DNA from: Planifilum fulgidum
Lineage (GTDB): Bacteria > Bacillota > Bacilli > Thermoactinomycetales > DSM-44946
Length of the DNA stretch: 51,917 nucleotides
Reading direction: 5' to 3'
NCBI RefSeq assembly: GCF_900113175.1
Contig: NZ_FOOK01000002.1
Span: 1-51,917 of the forward strand
How positions within the stretch are numbered: the first letter of the stretch is position 1; every line of letters begins with the position of its first letter. The notes below the pieces were generated by a model. The model saw nothing but the letters and a program-made list of their open reading frames with translations. It was not told the DNA's origin and did not search any database. The position numbers and the translations under genes are program-made. Below are positions 41,567 through 50,539 of the stretch, in pieces.

Positions 41567-42565
41567 CTACGGATGACCCGGCCTGGCGTTGGGTTCCAGG
41601 GGCCGGGCCCGCTGCGTGTCCGGCTCTTCCCTGGGCGGTTTCGGAACCGGTCTCTTCCGGTGCTGAACGTCGGCGGAACTGTACACGGAAACGGTCAACC
41701 ACCCGTTGCGAGCGGAGGCCACCAGCAAAATCGGCCGATTCAATTGGTTCTGGAATTGAAAGTCGGGTCCGCCCCAGGAAACCGTGGCATCTCTCCCGGG
41801 CGGCACATAAGTGACCTCCCGGCTGTGGCTCACCCTTTGAATGATGCGGAGCCCGGCCTGATCAACGCTGTTGAATAAAGTGGATGAGGTCTGACAAATC
41901 CCGCCTCCGATTCCTTCACTGTATTCTCCCCTGACGATCACCGGCGCCGGCCTGTATCCGCGCTTCCGCGTGCGCGGGCCGACGGTCTTGTTGAAGGAGA
42001 ACACCTCTCCGACGCCAACCACCACATGATCGATCGCCTTCGTGGACAGCAAGATGTTATGGGTCCGATTGACGTTTCCGGGATTGAAGCGGGTGGAGTA
42101 GGTCCCCAACAGCCTCTGGCGGATCCCCTTGAGATCGGACGTGGTGATGGACGGTTTCAGCGGAATGAAGGGAACCTCCAAGGGTCGCCCGGTGTAGTCG
42201 TGAATCACGTCCAACCAGCCTTCAATCGCCTGCCGGTCCACTTTTCTTCCGATCTGATGGGGTATAAGAACCCGGTTGCGGAAGTGGGCGGAGCGGGGAG
42301 GACGGTAAAGTTCCCGCTCGATGGGCTGAAGCCATCGATCGAAGGCATCGCGATCCAATGTGGTGGGATCGATTCCGTCAAACCCTATCCGACGAAGATC
42401 CAGTACCCACTCTTTCCCATCCGCCCGCAGGATGAAGGGGATGGGACGGTCCACTTCCCGGTGGTGGGAAATGGGCAGAAGGCGCTCCGCCGGCTGTTCC
42501 TGTTGAACCGGATGACAGCCGAGCAAAGACAAAATACAGAAAAAGGATGCGAGCACTCGGATCAC
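41567..42565 (-). CDS. VanW-family lipoprotein
   Basis: 332 residues from the GTG at 42565, with AAGGGGGG about 7 nt upstream (a GTG two codons earlier is possible but too close to it). The signal peptide ends in the lipobox LLGC. The VanW domain spans about 150-290 with SFNKTVGPRTRKRGYRPAPVI, GGGICQTSSTLFN and a final strand LNRPILLVAS. VanW proteins occur in peptidoglycan-related contexts; their reaction is unknown. A Pro/Arg-rich tail follows. Confidence 0.88.
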   Translation of the reverse strand: MIRVLASFFCILSLLGCHPVQQEQPAERLLPISHHREVDRPIPFILRADGKEWVLDLRRIGFDGIDPTTLDRDAFDRWLQPIERELYRPPRSAHFRNRVLIPHQIGRKVDRQAIEGWLDVIHDYTGRPLEVPFIPLKPSITTSDLKGIRQRLLGTYSTRFNPGNVNRTHNILLSTKAIDHVVVGVGEVFSFNKTVGPRTRKRGYRPAPVIVRGEYSEGIGGGICQTSSTLFNSVDQAGLRIIQRVSHSREVTYVPPGRDATVSWGGPDFQFQNQLNRPILLVASARNGWLTVSVYSSADVQHRKRPVPKPPREEPDTQRARPLEPNARPGHP

Positions 42566-42657
42566 GCACACCCCCCTTCAGGTCGTAGTGTGCTCCAAAG
42601 GGAAGGGGGGTATCATGGGGAAGATATGTAATCCCATGTAATCCCGCTTTCAAACCG

Positions 42658-43365
42658 TCAGGCCGATGCAGCCGCCTGGACAAAGGCCTCAAACAGACGG
42701 CGGGAGACGGCATCGGTCTCCACCAGGTGTTCCGGATGCCACTGCACTCCCAAAACGAAGGGATGGCGGACGCTTTCCACCCCTTCAATCACCCCGTCCT
42801 TCGCCTTGGCACAGGCGATGAACCCCGGTGCCGGCTTTCGAACGGCCTGGTGATGGAAACTGTTCACCTTGATGGCCGTGCTCCCCGCGATTCGGTGCAG
42901 CAGCGAACCCTCCGCCACTTCCACCGAATGGGAAAGGTGGGAACGGGGGGCCTTCTGCTGATGCTGAAGCAGATCTTCCCGCTGCCGGTACAAATCCTGG
43001 AACATGTCTCCTCCGGCGGCCACGTTCAGAATCTGGCACCCCCTGCAGATGGCCAGGATCGGCTTTCTCTCCTCCAGCATCCGCCGGATGAGGAAGATCT
43101 CCAGATGATCTCTTCCCGGATCGACCCAACCGAGTCCGGGAATCGGTTCCTCGCCGAACCAGGCGGGATCGATGTCCCCGCCCCCGGTCAGCAGCAACCC
43201 GTCGATCCGCTCCGCGATCTCCCGAATCGGCTCGTCCCCCTCCACATAAGGGACAATCAGCGGAAGCCCCCCTGCCCTCAGGACGGACTCCAGATATTCC
43301 CGGCCCACCGACAGCGTTCCCCGTTCATCCCGGGAAGCGGTCACTCCGATGACAGGCCTGCGCAT
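42658..43365 (-). CDS. Class I glutamine amidotransferase-like hydrolase (peptidase C26, PuuD type)
   Basis: 235 residues. VIGVTASRD, LLLTGGGDIDP, the nucleophile loop AICRGCQILNVAAGG (Cys), and QWHPE (His-Glu) make the catalytic set. This subgroup hydrolyses gamma-glutamyl-GABA in the putrescine pathway and related gamma-glutamyl compounds. The polyamine gene speA is 17 kb away, so no operon link is visible. Good start ATG with GGAGGGAGAGC upstream. Confidence 0.9.
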   Translation of the reverse strand: MRRPVIGVTASRDERGTLSVGREYLESVLRAGGLPLIVPYVEGDEPIREIAERIDGLLLTGGGDIDPAWFGEEPIPGLGWVDPGRDHLEIFLIRRMLEERKPILAICRGCQILNVAAGGDMFQDLYRQREDLLQHQQKAPRSHLSHSVEVAEGSLLHRIAGSTAIKVNSFHHQAVRKPAPGFIACAKAKDGVIEGVESVRHPFVLGVQWHPEHLVETDAVSRRLFEAFVQAAASA

Positions 43366-43474
43366 GCTCTCCCTCCTCCGAGGCGAAACCGGCCGAAAGC
43401 GCGTTCGGCCGTTCCGCGATGGGTTTCTCCCTTATATCGATACGCCTTTGCCCTTCCGATTTCCCGCCGCCGCC

Positions 43475-43509
43475 ATAAAAAAGAACCGTCTCCCGCGGAA
43501 ACGGTTCTT
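43475..43509 (-). terminator. Terminator between the YuzA-like and C26 genes
   Basis: AAGAACCGT and ACGGTTCTT pair on both strands; the minus-strand side is followed by TTTTTTA. It terminates the YuzA-like gene before the C26 gene. Confidence 0.85.
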
Positions 43510-43538
43510 TTGTTCAGCCTTCGCAAGTTCGGGGCGGC

Positions 43539-43766
43539 TCACTCGCCGCCGCCGGCTTCGCCGGCAGGCACGCGATCCTCAAACAAAAACTTGATCGCGT
43601 AAATGCCGGCCAATCCCACCAAAGCGTAGATGATTCGGCTGATTATCGAGGATTCACGCGTCGCGTCTCCCCCGAAGATGGCCGAAACCAGATCCCATTG
43701 AAACAATCCCACCAGCAGCCAATTGAGTGCCCCGATAATCACCAGTAACAGAGCCAACCGACGCAT
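43539..43766 (-). CDS. yuzA: DUF378 membrane protein (YuzA-like)
   Basis: 75 residues with two hydrophobic helices. The family motif GALNWLLVGLFQWDLVSAIFGG followed by SRIIYALVGLAGIYAI identifies DUF378. Small membrane protein of unknown function; AAGGGGG precedes the start. Confidence 0.88.
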   Translation of the reverse strand: MRRLALLLVIIGALNWLLVGLFQWDLVSAIFGGDATRESSIISRIIYALVGLAGIYAIKFLFEDRVPAGEAGGGE

Positions 43767-43840
43767 CTTGCGACCCCCTTTTTGGTGGTTCGCCCATAGT
43801 ATGCCAAGGCCGGAGGCGGTTTATACGCAACCGGGGCAAA

Positions 43841-43871
43841 AGAAAAGGAGCGGCGCCGGAGGCCCCGCTCC
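43841..43871 (-). terminator. Terminator of ispG
   Basis: On the minus strand GGAGCGG and CCGCTCC pair and are followed by TTTTCTTTT, 10 bp after the ispG stop. Confidence 0.85.
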
Positions 43872-43881
43872 CGAAAAACTA

Positions 43882-44985
43882 TCAGGCTTTCTGCCCGACG
43901 GACTGCTTGAGGCGGTATTCTTCCGCCAGCTTGTCGATCTCCTTCTTCAGTTCCTCGACCATTTTCTCCTCGGGAATTTTCCGGATGATCTTGCCGTGCC
44001 TGAACAGCAGGCCCTCTCCCCGGGCGCCGGCGATTCCGATATCCGCCTCCTTCGCCTCGCCGGGGCCGTTGACGGCGCACCCGAGCACCGAAACCTTGAT
44101 CGGCGCCTTGATGTTGGCCAGGTATTCTTCGATTTCGTTGGCGATGCTGATCAGATCGATTTCGATGCGTCCGCAGGTCGGACAGGAGATCAAGGTGGCG
44201 GCGTTGGACGCCAAGCCGAAGGCTTTCAAAAGTTCCCTGGCGACCTTCACTTCCTCCACCGGATCGGCGCTCAGGGAAATGCGGATGGTGGAGCCGATCC
44301 CCTGGGCAAGCAGCGCTCCGAGGCCGGCCGCGCTTTTCACCGTTCCGGAGAAAAGGGTGCCGGATTCGGTGATGCCCAGATGGAGGGGATACCGAAACGC
44401 GGCGGCCGCCTTCTGATAAGCCTCAATGGCCAGCCGGACGTCGGAGGCTTTAAGCGAAACCACGATATCCCTGAAGTCGAGATCCTCAAGGATGCCGATG
44501 TGATACAGGGCGCTTTCCACCATCCCGTCCGCCGTCGGATATCCGTATTTTTCCAGGATCCGCTTTTCCAAGGACCCCGCGTTTACGCCGATGCGGATGG
44601 GAATGCCCCTCTCCTTGGCCGCCTTCACCACCGCTTCCACCTTGTCCCGGCGCCCGATGTTTCCCGGGTTGATGCGGATCTTATCGATCCCGCCCTCGAT
44701 CGCCTTGAGAGCCAGGCGGTAGTCAAAGTGAATGTCCGCCACCAGCGGCACCGACACTTCCTTCTTGATGAGCGGGATGGCTTCGGCGGCGCGCATGTCC
44801 GGAACCGCCACCCGAACGATCTGACAACCCGCCTCCTCAAGCCGGCGGATCTGCTCCACCGTGGCCTTCACATCATGGGTTTTGGTGGTGGTCATGCTCT
44901 GTATGACCACCTGATCGTTGCCGCCGATCTGAATGTTTCCCACCTTTACCGGCCGTGTTTCCCTGCGATGAAACATGCCAATCAA
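43882..44985 (-). CDS. ispG: 4-hydroxy-3-methylbut-2-enyl diphosphate synthase (MEP pathway)
   Basis: 367 residues. [24 protein letters not shown] and the TIM-barrel stretch are followed by the FeS-binding CPTCGR and [11 protein letters not shown] cysteines. IspG converts MEcPP to HMBPP using reduced ferredoxin or flavodoxin. The TTG at 44985 aligns in length with the B. subtilis protein start, though an ATG at 44976 is also possible. A promoter with an extended TGCTATAAT lies at 45019-45027. Confidence 0.96.
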   Translation of the reverse strand: MIGMFHRRETRPVKVGNIQIGGNDQVVIQSMTTTKTHDVKATVEQIRRLEEAGCQIVRVAVPDMRAAEAIPLIKKEVSVPLVADIHFDYRLALKAIEGGIDKIRINPGNIGRRDKVEAVVKAAKERGIPIRIGVNAGSLEKRILEKYGYPTADGMVESALYHIGILEDLDFRDIVVSLKASDVRLAIEAYQKAAAAFRYPLHLGITESGTLFSGTVKSAAGLGALLAQGIGSTIRISLSADPVEEVKVARELLKAFGLASNAATLISCPTCGRIEIDLISIANEIEEYLANIKAPIKVSVLGCAVNGPGEAKEADIGIAGARGEGLLFRHGKIIRKIPEEKMVEELKKEIDKLAEEYRLKQSVGQKA

Positions 44986-45018
44986 TCGCCCCTTTTAATG
45001 GGAAAGTCGGTTAAACAT

Positions 45019-45027
45019 ATTATAGCA
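45019..45027 (-). promoter_or_regulatory. Extended -10 promoter of ispG
   Basis: On the minus strand TGCTATAAT, an extended -10 element, lies about 35 bp before the ispG start; no clear -35 is seen. Confidence 0.6.
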
Positions 45028-45228
45028 TTCGGACCGGAGGTTGCCTGGCCGAAGAAAAACCGCCGATCCGTGGCCTGTTCACCCAAGTATAACACAATTT
45101 TCGCCGAAAAAGCTTTGGCCCCGGAACTGTTTCCCGGTCCGCCGATTGAACCCCTTAACGGCGCAAAGAAAGACCCCGGCGCCTTTTGACTCCTCATCAA
45201 GCAGCCTGCGAAAAGCCGTGACGAACCC

Positions 45229-46233
45229 CTAACCGACAAACCCCCTCAGCACAAATTCCTTTCGCAATTCCTGCTCCAATTTCATGCGCAGAAGATCTTT
45301 CGCGCGGTAAAAGTCGGAATACCCCTCTTTCTCATTGCAAATCAACCATTCGATAAAGTTCTCCAGGTCATCATAAATCTGTTCGCAACTCTCCCGCATG
45401 CGGACAAAACGCAGCGGCAATTCAGCGGATGCGTGGATGCGGTGTTCCAGCAAATCCCCGAGCACAAACAGACGATATCCCATTTCTTCTTCGTCCGTCC
45501 CCTCTTCGGCAGAAGCTTTGATCTCCTGAAACAGCTCCCGGAACGTGATGCCCAGGTATTGCATCCCGGTGAATGTCCAATGGATGGTTCCGGTACTGAC
45601 TCCATTTGCCTCCCAGCGGGGATCCCAAAGGATTTGTTTGAAGCGGTCTCTTTCCGACCCGCCATAAAGAGCCAAACCCAACACAAGGCCGCCGTTGCAA
45701 TCCGTCGAAGCCCGGTGGGTTCCCCAATGATAAATCAAATCCGGCAGATCCGGATCCGGGATTTTGCTGGCGAGAAGGGGATGAAACTCCGGAAAAAGGT
45801 GTTGATTTTTATATTTAAGGATTTTTTCGCGAATCACCGCCTCATGACCGGCGCAGGAAAAGTGGAGCAATGCCACGCATTCATCCCTGTCCAAACACTG
45901 TTCATGTCGCAAACGGTGATAAAGGACTTCTTCTACGGGCTGATAACCCATGTGCGCGAGAGTGGTGAAAACATCCCCGACAAACCCCTCTTTTACCCGA
46001 TGATTTTCAACGCACCGGGCAAAAAGCCGCTCCGCCGACTCTTCGCCGCCGATCTTTCGAAGGGTTGACAACAGCCGAAAAGCATCCGGATACATCAAGT
46101 AAAGATCCAGGAGAGCTTCTGCGTCTTCCTCGCCGCCATAATCCTCGATGAACGACAAATACACCTCCACCCGAGGACCGTCAGGCCGACGCTGTCGGCA
46201 AAGGTCCATCAGGTCCCTGGTAACTTTCAGCAT
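45229..46233 (-). CDS. Unrecognised 334-residue protein
   Basis: 334 residues from the ATG at 46233 behind ATGGAGG. Helical throughout, with repeated acidic/aromatic helices such as EDAEALLDLYLMYPDAFRLL and EEVLYHRLRHEQCLDRDE, so a HEAT/PBS-like helical repeat fold is possible. No catalytic motif is seen. Base use is slightly more AT-rich than its neighbours, as with genes of recent arrival, but this is only an impression. A TATATT lies about 75 bp upstream. It is followed by ispG on the same strand with no terminator. Confidence 0.6.
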   Translation of the reverse strand: MLKVTRDLMDLCRQRRPDGPRVEVYLSFIEDYGGEEDAEALLDLYLMYPDAFRLLSTLRKIGGEESAERLFARCVENHRVKEGFVGDVFTTLAHMGYQPVEEVLYHRLRHEQCLDRDECVALLHFSCAGHEAVIREKILKYKNQHLFPEFHPLLASKIPDPDLPDLIYHWGTHRASTDCNGGLVLGLALYGGSERDRFKQILWDPRWEANGVSTGTIHWTFTGMQYLGITFRELFQEIKASAEEGTDEEEMGYRLFVLGDLLEHRIHASAELPLRFVRMRESCEQIYDDLENFIEWLICNEKEGYSDFYRAKDLLRMKLEQELRKEFVLRGFVG

Positions 46234-46552
46234 ACAACCTCCATGGGTTTCTCTGATTTTTCTTGAGCTGCCTGCAAATTCCTCCGGTGAACTTCCCTTT
46301 TAAATATACAAAGAAAAAGACCCGATGGAAAGCACGCTTCCCACCAGATCCTTCCGCCCGTATCCTGATCCATTTTTGCGGGAAATCGCAAAGGGTCGCA
46401 TCGGTCCGCGCTGACAGACCCGCCATGGGGATCCTTCTCCGGATTCTTCCGCCCGGCGGCGGCCGGCACGGCAATGGGCGTTCCGCTTTGGATCCGTACC
46501 GTAAACGGCACACTTCGCTTCGTTTCCGTCCTTTCGCCGTCGGCAAACCGTC
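46234..46552. other. Intergenic region between the unknown 334-residue gene and the 48-residue gene (319 bp)
   Basis: It carries a minus-strand TATATT near 46305-46310 that could be the -10 box of the unknown gene. Two long frames cross it on the minus strand but lack ribosome sites and family signals. No hairpin followed by a T-run is visible on the minus strand. Confidence 0.5.
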
Positions 46553-46699
46553 TCATTTCTTGCGAACGTAAGCGATCAGAGCGACATCTTCGCCGATCAT
46601 CCGATTCAATTTTTGCTCGGCTTCGGTGATTTGCCGGATCACTTCCGGACGGTCCCGCAAATCCACCAGCTTGTAGTGATTCGAACGGTCCTGTTCCAT
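46553..46699 (-). CDS. Small conserved hypothetical protein
   Basis: 48 residues from the ATG at 46699, with GAGGAG 10 nt upstream. Starts MEQDRSNHYKLVDLRDRPEV and ends ALIAYVRKK; the pattern is of a short protein conserved in Bacillales, function unknown. It abuts the yqzE stop (TAG at 46700-46702), so the two are translated together. Confidence 0.65.
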   Translation of the reverse strand: MEQDRSNHYKLVDLRDRPEVIRQITEAEQKLNRMIGEDVALIAYVRKK

Positions 46700-46891
46700 C
46701 TAGGATCGGCTCCTCAATCGGGATTTTTGCTTTTCGACGGCCATTTTCATGGAAAGGGGAATCATGCCGAACCAGCGTGTCGCCCAGGGCTCCTTCCGGA
46801 TGTTCCGCATTTTTTTTCTTTCCTCCCGGGGGGTCTCCATAAACCAGACCAACCTCTCCAGGAGATAGGTGATCCAATCCTTGAACGACAC
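46700..46891 (-). CDS. yqzE: YqzE-like protein
   Basis: 63 residues from a GTG at 46891, with AGGGGGTGG upstream. It begins MSFKDWITYLLERLVWFMET and contains PREERKKMR and WFGMIPLSMKM, the pattern of YqzE, which is encoded near the comG genes in B. subtilis. Membrane-associated helix likely. Function unknown. It follows aroK by 19 bp. Confidence 0.8.
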   Translation of the reverse strand: MSFKDWITYLLERLVWFMETPREERKKMRNIRKEPWATRWFGMIPLSMKMAVEKQKSRLRSRS

Positions 46892-46910
46892 ATGACCACC
46901 CCCTATACAC

Positions 46911-47459
46911 CTAGGATGGGCGGGACCGGTCCAGTTTAAACCCCCTATCTTCGGGAAGCCGTCGGCAGATTTGATCCACCACTTCCGCCACCGTCAGCCC
47001 GGTGGTGTCCACCCGGAAGTGGGCAAAATCGTACAGACCCCTTCGTTCCCTGAGCAGGCGAGCAACGCGCTGCCTGACATCTCCCTCAAGCAGGGGCCGA
47101 TCCGAAGTGGCGGCCAAGCGCCGGACGATCTCATCCTCACTCGCGTACAGGGCGACCACCCATCCGGTCTCCTTCATCAACCGAACATTCTCGGGCCGGA
47201 GCACAATCCCCCCGCCCGTGGTCACCACCCCCGGCGTTTCAGCCAACACCTGTTTGAGAACCCGGCTTTCCAGATCGCGAAATCCCTCTTCCCCGACCTC
47301 CCGGAACAATTCGGAAATCCGTTTTCCCGTCTTCCTCTCGATTTCCCGATCCGTGTCCACCAGGGAAAGTCCGAGGCGGCGGGCCAGAGCCTTTCCCGTC
47401 GTCGTCTTGCCCGTTCCCATAAAGCCGATCAGGATGAGAGGCTTCTTTTCTTGCCGCAT
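46911..47459 (-). CDS. aroK: Shikimate kinase
   Basis: 182 residues from the ATG at 47459 (GGAGGGGAAGGGG upstream). Walker A GFMGTGKTT, DTDREIERKTGKRI with the shikimate-binding Asp, FRDLE and VTTGGGIVLRP with the RPLLEG lid are all normal. It phosphorylates shikimate in aromatic amino acid synthesis. First gene of a short minus-strand operon with yqzE and the 48-residue gene. Confidence 0.94.
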   Translation of the reverse strand: MRQEKKPLILIGFMGTGKTTTGKALARRLGLSLVDTDREIERKTGKRISELFREVGEEGFRDLESRVLKQVLAETPGVVTTGGGIVLRPENVRLMKETGWVVALYASEDEIVRRLAATSDRPLLEGDVRQRVARLLRERRGLYDFAHFRVDTTGLTVAEVVDQICRRLPEDRGFKLDRSRPS

Positions 47460-47740
47460 CCCCTTCCCCTCCAATGACGTCATTCAACGGGTTGTGTGGA
47501 TTATAACACAAAACCGGAAAAGGAAAAGAGGGGTCCGAACTGGCGAGCGCACGTCTCCAGCCTCCTCCATGCCGCAGGGATTCCCCAAAGAAGAAGTCTC
47601 CCGGCTTGATGGCCGTTCAGCAGGCCTTAAATCTCCCTTTGACGGGCGAATTCGGCCTGTGCTAAGGTGATAACGCCATGGGGCTGTCTTCGCCAGGAAG
47701 TCAGCCAAGAAATTTACGGGAAAAGGAGGCCCTCGCCTTG

Positions 47741-48547
47741 GATTGGAAACTGTGGGACCGGATCGCCGAAACCCATCCCCTCATTCATCAGCTCACCAAC
47801 GTGGTCACCGTGAACGACTGCGCCAACATCACCCTGGCCTGCGGAGCAAGCCCGGTGATGGCCGATGCGCCGGAGGAAGCGGCGGAAATGGCCGCCGCGA
47901 GCGACGCGGTCGTCATCAACATCGGAACCCTCCGGCAAGATCAGTTGGATGCGATGGCCCGGGCCGGTGAATCGGCCAACAAACACGGCGTTCCGGTGGT
48001 GCTGGATCCGGTGGGCGCCGGAGCCACCCGCCTGCGCCTGGAGGCTGTGGACCGGCTGCTGAAACGGGTGAAATTCAGCGTCATCCGGGGCAATTCTTCG
48101 GAAATCGGAACCCTGTGCGGTCGGCGCAGCGGCCGGGGCGTCGACGCAAACCTGGATGATCTGGATTCCCTCCTCCCCTCCATCCGGAACCTTGCAAAGG
48201 AACTTCAAACGGTGATTGCCGTCAGCGGCCCCGTCGATTACGTAACCGACGGGAAACAGGAAGCTTATGTGGAGAACGGCACTCCCCTGTTGACCCGGGT
48301 CACAGGCACCGGTTGCATGCTCACCGCGGTGGTCGGATGCTGCTTGGGCGCGGGAATCGATCCCTTCCGCTCCGCGATCCTCTCCCTGGCGGCGGTGGGA
48401 ATCGCCGGGGAAAAGGCGAAAGCTTCCCTGTCGGAGGGGGAAGGCATCGGCACATTCCGCATCCGCTTTTTTGATGAGATGTCCCGCATGAACGGCGAAA
48501 CCCTCGAGCAAGCCGGCAAAGTGAAGCTCCTTGAAAAATCCGTGTGA
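47741..48547 (+). CDS. thiM: Hydroxyethylthiazole kinase
   Basis: 268 residues from the TTG at 47741, 8 nt after AAAGGAGG; an upstream ATG at 47678 has no good ribosome site. HPLIHQLTNVVTVNDCANIT, ASPVMADAPEEA, LDPVGAGATR and TGTGCMLTA (with the Gly-Thr-Gly-Cys active site) mark ThiM. It salvages thiazole for thiamine by phosphorylation. A TTGACG at 47639-47644 may be its -35. No TPP riboswitch is recognisable in the 100 bp upstream, which is unusual for a thiamine gene. Confidence 0.93.
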   Translation, partial: DWKLWDRIAETHPLIHQLTNVVTVNDCANITLACGASPVMADAPEEAAEMAAASDAVVINIGTLRQDQLDAMARAGESANKHGVPVVLDPVGAGATRLRLEAVDRLLKRVKFSVIRGNSSEIGTLCGRRSGRGVDANLDDLDSLLPSIRNLAKELQTVIAVSGPVDYVTDGKQEAYVENGTPLLTRVTGTGCMLTAVVGCCLGAGIDPFRSAILSLAAVGIAGEKAKASLSEGEGIGTFRIRFFDEMSRMNGETLEQAGKVKLLEKSV

Positions 48548-48992
48548 AACAGCGCGTCCCCTTAAGATGAAGGGGATGCCGCATCGTTTTTGTTGCGCAA
48601 AGAGCATCCGCGGCTTGCCCCCTTCTTGCAACCTTTTTCATCGCTTTTTCTTCACCGGCATGACCGGGCGGGAAACATCCTCCGGCGCAAAGGAATTGTT
48701 TGCGAGACACTCCAAAAAGATTGGAAGAACGCGCCCTGTCCTTCGGCAGGCGGGCAGATCGCCGCGTAAACCGCAAACGTTCCTGACCTTCGAGCCAGCA
48801 GGATCGCCCCTTCCAAATACTGGTCTTATCCCCATCCGCCGAATCACATCGCCTGCCGACGCCGCCTTTCCCCCGCCCATCAGAACGATCTATTGTACTA
48901 AAGTCTGTTTGCGAAAAAAACCGATGGTAGTTGGCCGCCACACAAAAAGCGGATAGCCACAAGGACGAACCGCCGCGTTCAACAAATGATTG

Positions 48993-49026
48993 AACGTGGG
49001 CGAAGCATTATGCTTCACGTTTTTTT
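48993..49026 (+). terminator. Orphan intrinsic terminator (possible small-RNA end)
   Basis: AACGT-GGGC-GAAGCA pairs with TGCTTC-ACGTT around a TTA loop (with an internal bulge), followed by TTTTTTT. A second hairpin, GTTCAA-CAAATGA-TTGAAC, overlaps its 5' side. No gene precedes it within 440 bp. Confidence 0.7.
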
Positions 49027-49076
49027 GATGTCAGTTCCTGTGGGGACGCCGAGAATAGCCTAAAACATGCCAAATC

Positions 49077-49104
49077 AAAGGGCGGGATGGATCCCGCCCT
49101 TTTT
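49077..49104. terminator. Symmetric terminator-like palindrome
   Basis: AAAGGGCGGGAT and ATCCCGCCCTTT pair perfectly over 12 bp with a GG loop; T-runs lie on the plus side (TTTTT) and A-runs on the other. It separates the orphan transcript from the CRISPR region. Confidence 0.7.
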
Positions 49105-49215
49105 AAACCGGCGCTGCTTTTGGCGTCAGTCTGAGCAGAAAATTTTTTAACGAAGTGGGCGTGATTGAGGTTTTGATAATGTAATAAAGGGTAGGTTGCG
49201 GAGCGAAATCGGGGC

Positions 49216-49280
49216 GTTTTCAATCTATTTATTGGGGCGCTTTCCCTGAGCCGATGAGCGAATGGAATTCTTATTGTGAC
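49216..49280. repeat. Decayed CRISPR repeat remnants at the leader-distal end of array 1
   Basis: GTTTTCAATCTATTTATTGG (49216-49235) resembles the first half and GAATTCTTATTGTGAC (49265-49280) the last half of the array 1 repeat. They are the most degenerate copies and mark the old end of the array. Confidence 0.6.
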
Positions 49281-49393
49281 CTTTTGGGAACTCAACCGTA
49301 ACGATCAAACTTCCAAAAGTTTCAATCTTCATTGATGGGGTGTTCTTATTGTGACTGTGGGATGAAGCTAAAAAATCCTTTTGGGAAGCAATC

Positions 49394-49416
49394 GTTCCAA
49401 TCCTCTTTATTGTGAC
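49394..49416 (-). repeat. CRISPR repeat with internal 14-nt deletion
   Basis: This copy lacks GAGGTGTTTTTATT between the two TTTATTG direct repeats found inside the consensus repeat, so slippage or recombination between them explains the loss. Confidence 0.75.
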
Positions 49417-49733
49417 TGAGAATTGCCGGGATGGATATTATGGAGCCGCAAATCGTTTCAATCCTCTTTATTGAGATGTTTTTATTGTGACGGAAGATGG
49501 ACGAAGGTTCCTGGTCTCGATTAAGGTGTTTCAATCCTCTTTATTGAGGTGTTTTTATTGTGACATTCTGCTGTATGAACTCGCTTCTCGCTCACGGTGA
49601 TGGTTTCAATCCTCTTTATTGAGGTGTTTTTATTGTGACGCCTTGGGGCATAAGAAAATTGGTTTCGTCACCAGCGTTTCAATCCTCTTTATTGAGGTGT
49701 TTTTATTGTGACCACCAGTCACAAGCTTAGAAG

Positions 49734-50218
49734 CTATTTCAAAATTCGGTTCACACACCAAATAATGAATGCAATCAGGCAAAAAGCTCTATAAATATGC
49801 AAATATCGGTCATATCGAACTACCAACCGACGGTAATTGGTCATCCACCCGAAGCAGCGTTCAATGATCCAACGCCGGCGGTATCCCTCTCCCACACGGA
49901 TGGGTCGGCCACGACGGGGTTTGCGGCTTTTTCGATGAATGGTGGCAATGGTGGGCTTGATCCCCCGTCGGCGCAACCAAATTCGAAAAGAACGGCTGTC
50001 ATAAGCTTTGTCAGCCACCAATTCCTTGGGCCGTGTTCGGGGACGCCCCCGCCTTTGCGGGACCCGAACCGTTTTCAGGGTGGCTTCCGCCAACCGGATT
50101 TCATGATGTTGGGCGCTGTCCAGATACAGACCGATCGGCACCCCGTTTCCATCGACTACCATCATGACCTTGGTTCCCTTGCCCACCTTGGTTTTTCCAA
50201 TCCCGTCTCCCCTTTTTT
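49734..50218 (-). CDS. IS5-type transposase, orfB (C-terminal part of a frameshift fusion)
   Basis: In-frame part downstream of the slippery site encodes DDE residues in VADKAYDSRSFRIWLRRRGI (Asp) and RRWIIERCFGWMTNYRRLVV (Glu). The frame is open from 50399 but has no good start before the shift. The fused protein is read from orfA by a -1 slip at A-AAA-AAG (50218-50212 on the minus strand), giving an uninterrupted IS5/IS427 transposase. Confidence 0.82.
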
Positions 50219-50539
50219 GGCAGGAACAAATCGACCATCCAGAAAAGCTTGAGCCCATTCGATTTTCTCTTCCGCATCCATTCGACTTAACAGCGCACGC
50301 CAAATCCGCTCCCACGTCCCGTCTTCCGACCATTGTTTCAATCGCCGCCAACAGGTGGTGGGAGAACCATATTGCCGGGGCATATCCGCCCAAGTACAAC
50401 CGGTTTTCAAGACGTAGAGAATTCCGTTCAAGGTTTTTCGCGGATCTGCGGGCGGACGTCCGGGTCCCGGTTTGGGTTTGGGAAGAAGAGGTTCAATCAC
50501 AGCCCATTGTTCGTCTGTCAGCTCATGTCTCGTACTCAT
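50162..50539 (-). CDS. IS5-type transposase, orfA (N-terminal part)
   Basis: 125 residues. The DUF4096-like start (ELTDEQWAVIEPLLPKPK, GRPPADPRKTLNGILYVLKT, GCTWADMPRQYG) is typical of the IS5 family, and FLDGRFVPA holds the first Asp of the DDE triad. The frame runs past the slippery A-AAA-AAG and ends shortly after. Confidence 0.85.
   Translation of the reverse strand: MSTRHELTDEQWAVIEPLLPKPKPGPGRPPADPRKTLNGILYVLKTGCTWADMPRQYGSPTTCWRRLKQWSEDGTWERIWRALLSRMDAEEKIEWAQAFLDGRFVPAKKGETGLEKPRWAREPRS

Larger units (their letters stand above)
48548..49215. other. Gene-poor region between thiM and CRISPR array 1 (668 bp)
   Basis: No reading frame has a supporting ribosome site and family similarity. 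It holds a short TCCCCTTAAGATGAAGGGGA hairpin behind thiM (no T-run), a strong plus-strand terminator at 48993-49026 whose gene is not apparent, and a symmetric terminator at 49077-49104. The sequence from about 48880 to 49026 could be a small RNA. Confidence 0.6.

Noticed and set aside
46181-46910. Long minus-strand frames over yqzE and the 48-residue gene
   Set aside because: They lack ribosome sites and overlap small genes with good ribosome sites and family matches.
47484-47740. TPP riboswitch upstream of thiM
   Set aside because: I looked for the CTGAGA and ACCTGA core elements and did not find them.
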